Notes under the pieces: generated by a model
What the model saw: the letters and a program-made list of their open reading frames with translations, nothing else
What the model was told of the DNA's origin: nothing
Databases searched by the model: none
Assembly: GCF_026151205.1 (NCBI RefSeq)
Contig: NC_087083.1
Location: 8,865,460 to 8,929,459, forward strand
From: Bolinopsis microptera
Taxonomy: Eukaryota; Ctenophora; Tentaculata; Lobata; Bolinopsidae
Direction: 5' to 3'
DNA length: 64,000 nucleotides
Translations under genes and position numbers: made by a program
Shown here: piece by piece, positions 37,373 through 48,887 of the stretch
How the letters are laid out: the number at the start of each line of letters is the position of its first letter
How positions within the stretch are numbered: position 1 is the stretch's first letter

Positions 37373-40300
37373 GAACCACAAGCTAATCCTACTCATAGTT
37401 AATGAACTGTTTTCAAATGCGATCAATTCATTCTGGAGATGTTTTGTGGGTTGATCAGAACTGCTAATTCCGGCAGTCCGCTTTAGTTATTTCGATCAAT
37501 TCTCTGATCAGTGTACGTCTTAGGCTTAATAAGTAGTAATCTAGTTTTTCGAGAAATTGGTATATACTTGGTATTGTGATTTAAATGATAATGAGGAGCA
37601 TGGATACAAATTTGTGACTAAAAATGGTTTTTATCCTTGATTTTGTTCTAAAAATAAAATTACTCTGCTTTTTGATAAACTGAACAACTACATAAGTTGA
37701 TGACGTAACATTTAACTTTTTTGTATGAAAAGCATCAATGTTGAACAATGATCAATATCAAATATATTATCATTTTAAATAGTGCTCACATCTAATCCTA
37801 ACAGTGTTTGCACTGGGTTATATTTATAACGGCTGGTAATATTAAATTTGTAGTCTACGCCATCAACTGCTACAATTACACTCAGCATACAGCCTCACTC
37901 CCGGAAATATTGCCTTCTATAATTGAGCCATTTGAGATGTACGGCACGTCACGAGACTCCCCACGTGACAAACCTGGTGACCACGTGGGTTGCTACGCGA
38001 CCAACCATGCGTTCTCACGCGATCAGAGTGGTTATTTATAGCGTGTCACGTGATGTTGCAGTGCGCGGCGTATGTGTTGCCGATAAAGCAGTGTGTCTGT
38101 AGTTCCTTTACTGTCCTTCCTTTTGGCAGCCTGGCTTAGTAGTCGGTCGCATTGCTTCTCGCTCTCGGTGGGTACCTGTAGCTGGTGGGTGGGCTCGGTT
38201 TATCAGTCAGTTCTCCTAAAATATCAACATGCAGATCACATGATTTGTTGGTCATTTGGACACTATGAAGTATCAGGTACGTCAATTTTTTGAAAAATAA
38301 TATTAATGAGCAACAAAGTCGTTTAACTTTATTTCTTCACTTTGAAAATCGCTGTTTTGGGCTTTCATTGTCAGTCATATACATTAGAACCCCGATTTAC
38401 CACATAGTTTGGGGAAAGGAAAATGCGAACCTACAAGTTTTTCCCTTACCAAACATACACAATTAACTTATAGTTTGAATTTTCAGATTTAGTCAGAAAA
38501 GAAGTTATGTGCACAAATGTGCTACATGACACATGTGAGAATATCACGCGACACGCCTAATATGGGCATCACGTGTCTAAGATATAGGACCTGTGCTATA
38601 GCGTCAATATCACCTCGAGACCTGAGATGTGAGAGCAGCATTTAAAGTCACTTCATAAAGATTTAACACAACGACACCATTGATAAAGATAATCAGTAAT
38701 TAATTAATTAATTAAATAATTGGGCAATTTTAGGGTGGAGTCTGGAACTTTAGGGTTGGTGTCTGGTGAGATTAGGAATTTTAAAAACTTCCAGATCGTG
38801 ATTGGTGGAGAATCGTAATGAGTATAACTTGTGATATATACTTATATATGAGCAAATCGTGTGATAATTATTATTTTAATCAACTCATTGTACATTCTGT
38901 AATAATATTATATAAATATCTTATCGAAAAAATTTGATTTCGTCCTATCTATAGATCAATCACTTTTAATGTTTTAACATTTTGTTTGGGATATAATGTA
39001 TAATTATGTATAATTATGTAGCATGTAATTGTAATATTTTAATTTGTTCATATTGTGATCAATTAACTCCCAATTAACACAACAATTAGTCGTGAAGTGA
39101 TCCTGGGAAGGACTATCAGCTGTTTTTTTACCGGGTGTTAATGGGCAGACTTACTATTAAATCCTGATGTGAATTACCAGTGTTGTCATGGTAGCGCGCG
39201 CGTTGTCACGGCAACACGTGACAATCACGTGGGGTAGAAATAGTGAGCTGTTTGCAGTGGTGTGATCATGAGCCGTGGATCACATCATTTTATGTGCAGT
39301 ACTGGGATTTGGATATATTTATTAAGTTGTGACCGAGTGTGTGTACCGACAATATTGAACACGATGAGGATTATGTTTTGCTTTGTTAGTTCGTATTAAT
39401 TTAAATTAGGATACGTTTGGCTGCTTCTAATTTTATATTGTAGATTTATTCAAATATGATAGATAACTGTTCACCGATTAGACCTAATTGGATCTAGCAC
39501 TGATTTTAGATTAAAGCAAAGCATTTTTTGATTCGTTAAAAGGATGGATTTTATTAGGAACAGGAATAATCGCGAATTTTCTGGAACCTACCTATACAAT
39601 TATTATGATGACGTATGAAATAGTAATATGAACGTATTAATACTATGGATGTTAATTTGCCGCGAATAAAGGATTAAGGATTGTTTATTATATAAGCTAT
39701 AACTTGGTAGACGCAGTTGTTAATGTGTTCCTGGTGTTACTCCTTCATGAACTCAATTGTTGTGTTAATTGGGGATTATTAGTTAGTTTGATTTATTAGT
39801 CACATTATGTAATTTTGTCTTATAATAATCAGAATATTATTGTTTCCTTGCACAACGCTGATTTTTATTTGTTTAAAAAGAGGTGCTCAGATGAACAATG
39901 AACATACGCAACGTATTTATTTAACATAAATTGAACAACTTTCGGCCACTTATTAAATTGTTATTTTTGTGGTCAGAAAAATACTATCTTAACAATCAAC
40001 AGAAAATGTGTACACAAAAACGAGTTATTACATCCCAAATTGACAATTCTTATCTTAATCGTCAAAGGCAATATTTGAGGGCGAAATCGTAAAATTTAAC
40101 TAAAAACCAGATCGAATAATTTACGAAACTTTGCCGCACCCAAATCTTGCCTCTGTCCATCTGTCGCCAAATTGTGCGGAATTAATGCATGCTGTTCGAA
40201 ATAAAATTTAGGCGACAGTTTCTTTATTTATAAGTCTTTACAATTTGGTTTAAATTCATAAATTAACTCATTCCAAATAACTACTAGGGTGTTCTTATCT

Positions 40301-40660
40301 CGGGCGTTCTTATCTCACGTGATGCCCATATAAGGCATTTTAAGTAAATGAGGTTTTTGAAACAAAAGAGCCTCATCTTCCATCTTTATTCTAGAACTAT
40401 CGACATTTGCTTTTTAGTTTAAAACCTCGGTGAAATTGTCACAATAGTTTACTAGACTTTAAGATAATTAAACTATTTCATATCAAAAAAGAAATTAGTT
40501 ATTTTAAGGCTAAGTAAGCTCAAAAACACGAAGACCGATCCTTTGAGGGACAGTCGAATCTTCCGACTATAAACACAGTGTGTCACGTGACGCGTGTCTA
40601 CTCTCTAGAACCGTCTAGAACTATCCAATCTATATAAATTCAATAAAATTGAAGACAAAA
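37373..40660. other. Non-genic interval downstream of ACBD3
   Basis: No coding exon recognised. A dispersed-repeat copy lies at 38,391-38,545 (CCCGATTTACCACATAGTTT). CACGTGAC motifs occur at 37,966-38,052 and 39,220. A minus-strand AATAAA at about 40,386-40,391 could be the ACBD3 polyadenylation signal, about 275 bp past the stop. Confidence 0.5.
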
Positions 40661-40665
40661 AGCCT

Positions 40666-43600
40666 TTACCTCGTATAGAACACTCTGTAATAAACTGTCT
40701 TGGATCTCAATAACGAGAAGGAATTATCAAACATTAACAGGTAGGTGCCACAACGTGGGAAGGCGTGAGACCCTGTTATTACCTTCTCGTGACTACTACG
40801 TCGCAATATGGGAAGTATTGGTTCCCTTCGAACTGTCATCTCTAGAGTCTTATCCTGGGGTGTCCCGATATTATCCCCTTCTTCTTCCTCCCACTCGAAA
40901 CTTGCCCCGAACCCGATATCATAGTTCTGAGTAGCAAACTCCCAGTATAATGCGGTCCCGGACTCGTAGGTGGGGATTCTAACAGTCACAGTCTCCCCCC
41001 GTCCGACATTCAGGACAGAGTCCGCATCACGTGACACCTCAGCTATAAACAGATCAATTCCACTTTTGCTCCACATTCTAACATCCCCGTCGGAGTCCTC
41101 GTCTGAGTCTCCAGCAGCTGGCTCAGTGTTCGGGTCAGGTAGTTGGTTTTGGAGGGTCTCCGCTAAAGCGGACAATTCCTGGGCGTTGTCCGGAGCGGCA
41201 ACATCTGCTGGAGACTGAGGGAGGGGAGGCGCTGCCATTACTGGGAGTTCTGCTAAAACAAGTGTGGGCTTGACAGCGGGGGCTGTTTCAACTGCAGCAG
41301 TGGGGGCTGTTTCAACTGCAGCGGGGGCTGTTTCAACTGCAGCAGTGGGGGCTGTTTCAACTGCAGCGGGGGCTGTTTCAACAGCAGTGGGGGCTGTTTC
41401 AACAGCAGCGGGGGCTGTTTCAACTGCAGCGGGGGCTGTTTTAACAGCAGCAGCTGTTTCAACACTTGTGACAATTTCAGTCACGGGAATTATCTCTAGT
41501 TCAATAGTCGGTTCAATTTCTGACGGTGCTTCAGCGGGGACCTCTTCTTCAGTTGCCTCAACCCCTACTTCAGTTTCAGCTCCATCCGCCAACTCTGCAG
41601 ATAGGAGAATTTCTGCGTAATCAGGAACAGTTCCCTCCTTTGACATGCCGTCCGAATCAATGACCTGCAGGGATTCACCTGAACTGATCATCGAGAAGGA
41701 CTCCTGGCTGTTGGATACGCTTCTGGAGGGTATCAGTAGAGTGTCCTGATCAAGGTCTGAGTCAGATGCAGGGATAGCGATATCTTCCGGAGTTGCTTCT
41801 TCCGGAGCGGCTACTTCCGGAGCTGTTTCTTCTGGAGCAGCATTAACTGGAACTAATTCTACCGGAACAGCTTCAACTGGAGCAACTTCTACAGAAGCTG
41901 TTTCTACCAGAGCGGCTTCTACCAGAGCGGCTTCAACCGGGTAGCTTTTACCGGAGCAGCTACAGCCGGAGCAACTTCAGCCGGAGTAGCTTCAACTGAA
42001 GCAGTTTCTACAGCTGTAGCTACTCTGGACTTCAGAGATTTGAGCTGCTCTTCATAAGCAGACATCTGAACCAAGTAGCTCTCCTGCTCTGCAGTTAAAG
42101 TGTGTCCCGCATCCTTCATTTGCTTTAGGTATAAAACACATGCAAAATGCTGGGCCAGGATTCCATTTAAGACCTCTGGTGTCACTTCGGGGTTGGCGGC
42201 CTGGGAGGTGGCCGGCTCCTCTACTTTAGTTTCATCTATTACCTCTTCTACTGTTTCTGATTTAACTTCATCTACCGAATCAGATTTAACTTCATCAGAT
42301 ATTTCACTTTCCGCCTCAGCCACCACTTCAGACACGAGGTCCTGGACCACCTTATCTTGCACTTCAACTGCATCTTTAGTTTGAACTTCTTCAACTGCAG
42401 CAGGACTAACTTCTTCAACTGCATCAGGGCTAACTTCTTCAACAGCAGCAGGGCTAACTTCTTCAACAGCAGCAGGGCTAACTTCTTCAACAGCAGCAGG
42501 ACTAACTTCTTCAACAGCAGCAGGGCTAACTTCTTCAACAGCAGCAGGGCTAACTTTTTCAACAGCAGCAGGACTAACTTCTTCAACAGCAGCAGGACTA
42601 ACTTCTTCAACAGCAGCAGGGCTAACTTCTTCAACAGCAGCAGGACTAACTTCTTCAACAGCAGCAGGGCTAACTTCTTCAACAGCAGCAGGACTAACTT
42701 CTTCAACAGCAGCAGGGCTAACTTTTTCAACAGCAGCAGGACTGACTTCTTCAACAGCATCAGGGCTAACTTCTTCAACTACAGCAGGACTAACTTCTTC
42801 AACAGCAGCAGGACTAACTTCTTCAACAGCAGCAGGGCTAACTTCTTCAACAGCAGCAGGGCTAACTTTTTCAACAGCAGCAGGACTAACTTCTTCAACA
42901 GCATCAGGGCTAACTTCTTCAACAGCAGCAGGACTAACTTCTTCAACTGCAGCAGGGCTAACTTCTACTGCATCAGGGCTAACTTCTACTGCACCAGCTT
43001 TGTCTTCTTCAGCTACTTCACTTTCAGCTTCAAAAATCACTTCCTCAACCAGATCCTCAACCACCTTATTCTGAAGATCAGAGATGATTTCACTTTCTAT
43101 TACTTTATCAGCTGTCTCCTCACCACCTTCTTCAACATCCACCCCAGATTCAACAACCTCGGTCAGAAAAACAGATGTAATCTCTTCAGGTACTTCAGCT
43201 GTAACGTCAGGCTCAGACACTGGCAATTTGACATCGTTAACAGGTTCCGAATTGTCCGTAATTTCAACAACAACACTAGTTTCAGCTACTTCAATGACCG
43301 CCTCTACAGTTTCTAGAGTTTCATTAGTTTGTAAGGTATCCGGCGTCTGAGTTAAGTCTGATTCTGGCACTGTTTGTGGTTCTACTGCTGGCAATAATCC
43401 AACATCCGCTGTCTCAGTTATTACATCTTGTTCCAACACACCGTTTACGTGTCCATTTACCGCACTAACATCATTAACCGCATCATTAACCGCATCATTA
43501 GTATCTCCGTTGACGGCAGAACCGTTTGAAGACTCCGGTAGTATTAATTCCGGACACTTGGTGGGCTCAACAACGCTCGGTGTGCCGTGATGAGAACCAT

Positions 43601-46600
43601 TCTGAAGTGTGGGGGTGGTGTTTGTGAAAGGAGGTGCTACTTCTGATGTGGGAGGTGCTACTTCTGAAGTGGAAGTTGTTTGGGTGGGTGGAGCGCCGTG
43701 GACTCTTCTGTCGTTCTTTTCCTGAGGATTTGAGGTTACAATTTGGTGATGCTTATTATAAGTTTACAATACGCTGTTTAATGGAAGTGAATTTTCTAGA
43801 ATATTTCAACAATTTCCAATTATTAATTGTCAACTTATCATAATTGTTGATGTGCCAGCATACTCACCAAGCCAGGCATTTCATCATCTTCGTCGCTACT
43901 ATCTTCTTTTAAACTGAAAATAGATCCAGCTAAGAACGAATAACTTCAGACTCGTCACTCGTGGCCGATGCCATGACGATTGGTTTATCGATTAAAAACT
44001 CAAGATTCATGACGTTGCAGAAAAAGATGAAAAATAATGAGGTACGTTCGTGGCGCGCGCTGATGAAATTTACAGAGCGATTTCACGATCCCTTTCATCA
44101 TCAAAATGTCGCGGCGCGTTCCAAACATAAATCCGAAGCTATGAATTTTTGCCAAATTTGTTGATCCAATTTTTAGCTATTTATGGAAATTAGCAATCTG
44201 CGTTCCACTAAAATGACAGAACAAAAAATTACTACTCTTCCATAACAACAATAGATGTTAACATCTTTCTAAATTTAGTACCTCTGTTTCTTCAGTTCAT
44301 CAGCCTTCCTCACAATGTTAATCAGTTTTTTAGCTTCCAACTCTTCCTCTAGCTCCTTCTTCTTTATTGCCTCTTCTTCCTTCTTCTTCTCTACAATCTT
44401 ATCCTCTCTTTCCTGACAAAGATCCTCAATCAGAATTTAACAAGTCTATTGTAACGTTGCTATTGTCACGGCGATTAAAACACAGTGGTTGTGTTACACA
44501 GTACAATTATTAGGGAGGGACAATGCACAAGATAGAGAAAGAGAATAGAGAAACAGAATAGAGAAACATTGTTCCACATAATCTCAATAAATGTAGGGTT
44601 ACACTAGCTGTTACTAATAAGGCCGTTTTGTTCAGATGTTCAGACAATAACTATACATGTCATGAAGCCACAATTGGATAGATTTGAGATATGCCATATT
44701 ATCAAGTTTGAATGCAGACTAAATAATGACTAAATAATGGCACACTTGTGTAGTAGAAAGAAAGTAACATTGACATACTACATAGCAGAACTAAATAGTA
44801 CAACTGCCGACTTTAACTAGCTGGCTTCGTTTACAGTTTTTAGCAAAGAATAAGGACAGTGATGGAACAAGAAATGCGGCCGCTTTTTTTGTGGATGGCC
44901 GCTCAATTTCCCGATCCGTGATGGCGTATTTTATCATATTCCATACAACCTGGAGATCCCAGTTTTAACTGTTTATAAGCATGCAGATATAGCGGAGTGA
45001 CAGGCCGAGCGCCACCAAGTTAATATAATTCCATATTGAATTTGAAAATCGTGTATATATAATATGCTTATTGTTTATGCAACCTGACACCCGACAGTGA
45101 CACGGATCTGTGCAAAATAGTAATAGTAACTCAAAATAATAATAGTATGCTATCAACTAGTGCCTAGTGGGATATGTACATTGTGAAATTAATAATGTAC
45201 TTGGTCAGTTCAGCGCCGCGCGCCAACAATTATTTAATTCAGATTTGTGCGCAAAATAACTTTGCGCAGGTAGTCACGTGGGCGATAACAGTGCGCGAGG
45301 GCAGGCACGCACGGTCGGTCGCACGGTCGCAAAGCTACCATATCAAAAAAAAACCTCGATCGCTAACCCTTGTCCTTGACTCTTTTGTGCCTTCGGCACT
45401 TTGAGTCATGGATCGGGAAAAAATCACATAACAGATACAAACGAAAGACTGTAATCGTATAAAAAAGTAACTGTATCTGGATAATATCCGCTCACAGTCA
45501 CGGTAAACTATAACCGAGAGATTTTCAAATTCATATCTGACACGACATTACGTTACATCTACATATCCGGTAATAATCCTACTAACTGCAGCGATAATAT
45601 GGCAGTTTTAGAAAATCACGTACGAGTATGTTTACAATTGAGAAATAGAACAAGTGAATCAAGTCGCCATAGAGGTAATTCATGACGGCCTCGAATATGC
45701 ATATCCGATTATAATCATGCTAGATAAAATGCAATGAATTAAAGTCACGTACTCGTTTCTTGTGTCTTATCCAGGGAACCAAGTCAGGACACACAGTTTC
45801 AAGTAGATTACAAAACCCGGCCATTGCACCGTTAGCGCTGATATCTCCTAGCGCTTCCCACGCTTTCCTGGGAGAGTGGGTTACAGACAGACGGACAAAT
45901 TAATAAACAAGTAGGTTACAGAACCCGGCTAAGCACCGTTAGCGCTAATATCTCCTAGCGCTTCCCACGCTTTCCTGGGAGAGTGGGTTACAGACAGACG
46001 GACAAATTAATAAACAAGTAGGTTACAGAACCCGGCTATTGCGCCTTTAGCGCTGATATCTCCTAGCGCTTCCCACGCTTTCCTGGGAGAGTGGGTTACA
46101 GACAGACGGACAAATTGATAAACAAGTAGGTTACAGAACCCGGCCATAGCACCGTTAGCGCTGATATCTCCTAGCGCTTCCCACGCTTTCCTGGGAGAGT
46201 GGGTTACAGACAGACGGACAAATTTATAAACAAGTAGGTTACAGAACCCGGCTATAGCACCGTTAGCGCTGATATCTCCTAGCGCTTCCCACGCTTTCCT
46301 GGGAGAGTGGGTTACAGACAGACGGACAAATTAATGGACAAGTAGGTTACAGAACCCGGCTATTGCGCCTTTAGCGCTGATATCTCCTAGCGCTTCCCAC
46401 GCTTTCCTGGGAGAGTGGGTTACAGACAGACGGACAAATTGATAAACAAGTAGGTTACAGAACCCGGCCATAGCACCGTTAGCGCTGATATCTCCTAGCG
46501 CTTCCCACGCTTTCCTGGGAGAGTGGGTTACAGACAGACGGACAAATTTATAAACAAGTAGGTTACAGAACCCGGCTATAGCACCGTTAGCGCTGATATC

Positions 46601-47782
46601 TCCTAGCGCTTCCCACGCTTTCCTGGGAGAGTGGGTTACAGACAGACGGACAAATTAATGGACAAGTAGGTTACAGAACCCGGCTATTGCGCCTTTAGCG
46701 CTGATATCTCCTAGCGCTTCCCACGCTTTCCTGGGAGAGTGGGTTACAGACAGACGGACAAATTAATGGACAATCTGACAAACATACAGAGAGAAAGTCA
46801 GGTGAACATACAGTTATATTGCTCGTGATAAAGAAACTGACATACAGAAATATGGACAAACACTTAACCATAATTATACAGGACAAACACTTAACCCTAT
46901 ATAATATATAGTTTAGATGATTCTGATACAAAATTTCTTTTGATCCCGTTTATTGCGACAAGTAGGAAAATAGAGAATTTTTGTTTCTTTTTCGCAATAA
47001 ACGGGATCAATAGAAATGTTGCATCAGAATTATCACAATGATGCGACTAATAAACAATGCTCCGATCCGGATATCACACGTACAGTGTACAGTGTACAGT
47101 GTACAGTGTACAGTGTACAGTGTACAGTGTACAGTGTACAGTGTACAGTGTACAGTGTAACTTACTTTCGGTCATTTCCCACAAAGTCAAAGTAACCAGG
47201 ATTAAGTTTATCAGCATGATAGGGGCCCAGAGTTGATTGTCTGTAATATGCTGCTAACTGGTTCTTTTGGTCGTACGACAAGTTGAACTGGTGCTTCTCT
47301 GAAATGAAAAATGTAATTTATTATTTTATTAAGAAATACAGTTTGAGATTTAATTTATGAAGTTATTTTAAACGTTTAGTTGTAACGGCTTAATCGTTGC
47401 AGACTTATCAGATCTCTAGGACGTTATCTTATTATCAGATTTGTCTAAAGTTCGATAGCAAATAATTAAGATTGCAAATAGTTTTTAGGTCGTACTATAC
47501 CTGCCATAATCTAGTTGAAACTGTCCACATACTTATAAATTATATAGTTACCATTTTATTATGTAAAATGTACAAACCAAACAAGTAACACAAACAAGTA
47601 ACGAGATTTTAAATTAACAAGATTAATTAATTACTTTTAATTAACAAGATTAATTAATTAAGTTGACAATCACCTTCTTTATAGAACTCAAGAGAAAAGT
47701 TGAAGAGTTCAGGTAGGGTGAGGCCATGACGAGCTATAATGTCACGTGAGCTGTGTATGTTCAGCTGATCTAACTCAACCAT
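40666..47782 (-). CDS. ACBD3: Golgi resident protein GCP60 (acyl-CoA-binding domain protein 3)
   Basis: ACBD3 is a Golgi scaffold; in vertebrates it binds giantin through its GOLD domain and recruits PI4KB. Six exons keep phase: 47,782-47,674, 47,298-47,166, 45,867-45,753, 44,412-44,282, 43,913-43,868 and 43,721-40,666. The acyl-CoA-binding domain spans exons 1-3: LTLPELFNFSLEFYKE, then KHQFNLSYDQKNQLAAYYRQ, LGPYHADK, FDFVGNDRK, then KAWEALGDISANGAMAGFCN. Exon 4 is a Lys/Glu coiled coil. The last exon has a large Val/Glu/Ser/Pro/Ala low-complexity insert and ends in a GOLD domain (VLNVGRGETVTVRIPTYESG, LYWEFATQNYDIGFGASFEW, C-terminal VYYRVFYTR). The predicted length is about 1,196 residues, against roughly 530 in vertebrates. 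One base appears to be missing near 41,940, shifting the frame. The start ATG is the first Met after an in-frame stop. Confidence 0.94.
41270..41470. repeat. ETAPAAV coding repeat in ACBD3
   Basis: About ten 21- to 24-bp units encode AVETAPAAVETAPT on the minus strand. They lie between the frameshift and the GOLD domain. The plus-strand frame is also open here but is only an antisense shadow. Confidence 0.9.
41938..41942 (-). other. Apparent single-base deletion (frameshift) in ACBD3
   Basis: The upstream frame runs to AAPVKATRLKPLW then a stop at 41,919. The GOLD-encoding frame is open from about 41,975. On the plus strand the local repeat expects CCGGAGTAGC but reads CCGGGTAGC, so one A is missing between 41,940 and 41,941. 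Restoring one base would join the frames through the same Pro-Val-Glu-Ala pattern. It could be an assembly or sequencing error, or a real disrupted allele. I found no plausible short intron. Confidence 0.75.
42385..42990. repeat. 24-bp coding minisatellite (VEEVSPAA) in ACBD3
   Basis: About two dozen copies of a 24-bp unit encode VEEVSPAA, with PDA and EKV variants, on the minus strand. The copies are nearly identical at the DNA level, indicating recent expansion or homogenisation. The period is a multiple of three, so the protein frame survives and antisense frames also stay open. Confidence 0.95.
44413..45752. other. ACBD3 intron 3
   Basis: A long intron between the end of the acyl-CoA-binding domain and the coiled-coil exon. 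It contains a small inverted repeat around AAATGCGGCCGC...GGCCGCTCAATTTC (44,872-44,910) and a GC-rich CGCCGCGCGCC stretch near 45,213. No coding exon seen. Confidence 0.55.
45808..46775. repeat. 108-bp array carrying nine copies of an ACBD3 splice acceptor and exon edge
   Basis: Each about 108-bp unit, read on the minus strand, has CCCACTCTCCCAG (acceptor) followed by about 60 bp encoding KAWEALGDISANGAMAGFCN and LL. The copy nearest exon 4 (45,867-45,753) continues into ETVCPDLVPWIRHKKR and a GTACGT donor. The other eight diverge after CTACTTG into a filler (TTTATTAATTTGTCC), where the frame meets TAA. Units differ by only a few bases. Confidence 0.93.
46918..47032. mobile_element. Foldback MITE in ACBD3 intron 2
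   Basis: Two about 40-bp inverted arms (TTGATCCCGTTTATTGCG in the left arm, its complement in the right arm) enclose about 34 bp. The arms differ at about four positions. A short related stretch (ATCCCGTTTATTGC) occurs at 58,022. Confidence 0.8.
47083..47159. repeat. 7-bp repeat (GTACAGT)n beside ACBD3 exon 2
   Basis: About eleven copies of GTACAGT end six bases before the exon 2 donor (GTAAGT, minus strand). The array therefore starts immediately downstream of the 5' splice site. Confidence 0.9.
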
Positions 47783-48887
47783 ATTGTCAAGTGTACTGTC
47801 ACGTGTTATGTCACGTGATCTGTTTGGAGAAGTCTGCTTCAATCAGCTCTCAAGTTGTTCTGAGTCTGATCATTCTAATTTTAGAAATATTTAGATTAGA
47901 TCGTGTATAGTCTTAAACCTTGTTGGATGAATAATTAATTATTAACTATAATATTAATAATTAATTATCGTCATGAACAATTAATAAATAATAATAGTAA
48001 TTCCTCAGTGTATAACTTGACACTTTTGATACTTCGAGAGTCAATAATCTATATATATATAATGTAGCAAGTAAGTACAATGTGATTATTATGCTAGTAC
48101 AATCGCCAGGAATTAATAATGCATGATGATCCCTCGCAACACCTGGAATATTGTCCGACTCTGACATAGTAACCTTTTAGTATTCAAGAAACTGGCTAAC
48201 AGACCTTTCTGAAGAAAATGACGAATACAATTAAGTGAAAGTGAAAGTGAAAGTGAAAGTGAAACTAGACCACTCCGTGGAGATCAAAGAGAATTGTTCA
48301 TGAAAAATTACATTGTATATTCACAAAAATTGGCGTAAACTGCTGGACAGTTCCTTCTTTAAATGATAAAGTCAATTATCAAATGTTTTTTCTATTTTGG
48401 ACACTGCACTCGGCTGCACTCAAGTTGAAATAACTTTGTAACCTAACCTAGTATTGACAAACATGAATAATCAAATTGATAAAATATATTATTAAATTAT
48501 ATTATCAAATTATTAATCTGTTACCAACGGCTAACCTAAAAACGTTGTGGTTAAATAATAGATGTTTTCTTATTTAGTCAAGTAAAAATGTGCACCCGAA
48601 TAAAGGCTAAATCTAAAGATCTATCATTATTTAGATGTGAGATTAATGAGAATAGTTTTAAATCTCCTAAATTTTACAGATACAACTTTTCTTAAAGATT
48701 ATACAATGGCTGTATTAGGGCACCCTGAAAAAGCTGAACAAAATTTGAAATTAAACGCATTATCTTGGACTAACTGCAATTACTAATTAACTAATTGCAA
48801 TTACTAATTAACTAATTGCAATCTGCTGTCTCTGTGTTAAAACAAAAACATCACATAAGCCCCACATATAGCGATACAATCTCCAAT

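Noticed and set aside
41700-41975. A short intron to explain the ACBD3 frame change
   Set aside because: Candidate GT/AG pairs give introns that are too short or wrong in phase; a missing base fits the local repeat better.
42357-43316. 319-codon plus-strand ORF with FFNSSRAN repeats
   Set aside because: Antisense shadow of the ACBD3 24-bp coding repeat; the minus strand has the conserved domains and splice phases.
45808-46775. The 108-bp array as nine alternative exons
   Set aside because: Only the proximal copy has a donor; the others run into stop codons, so they cannot be ordinary mutually exclusive exons.
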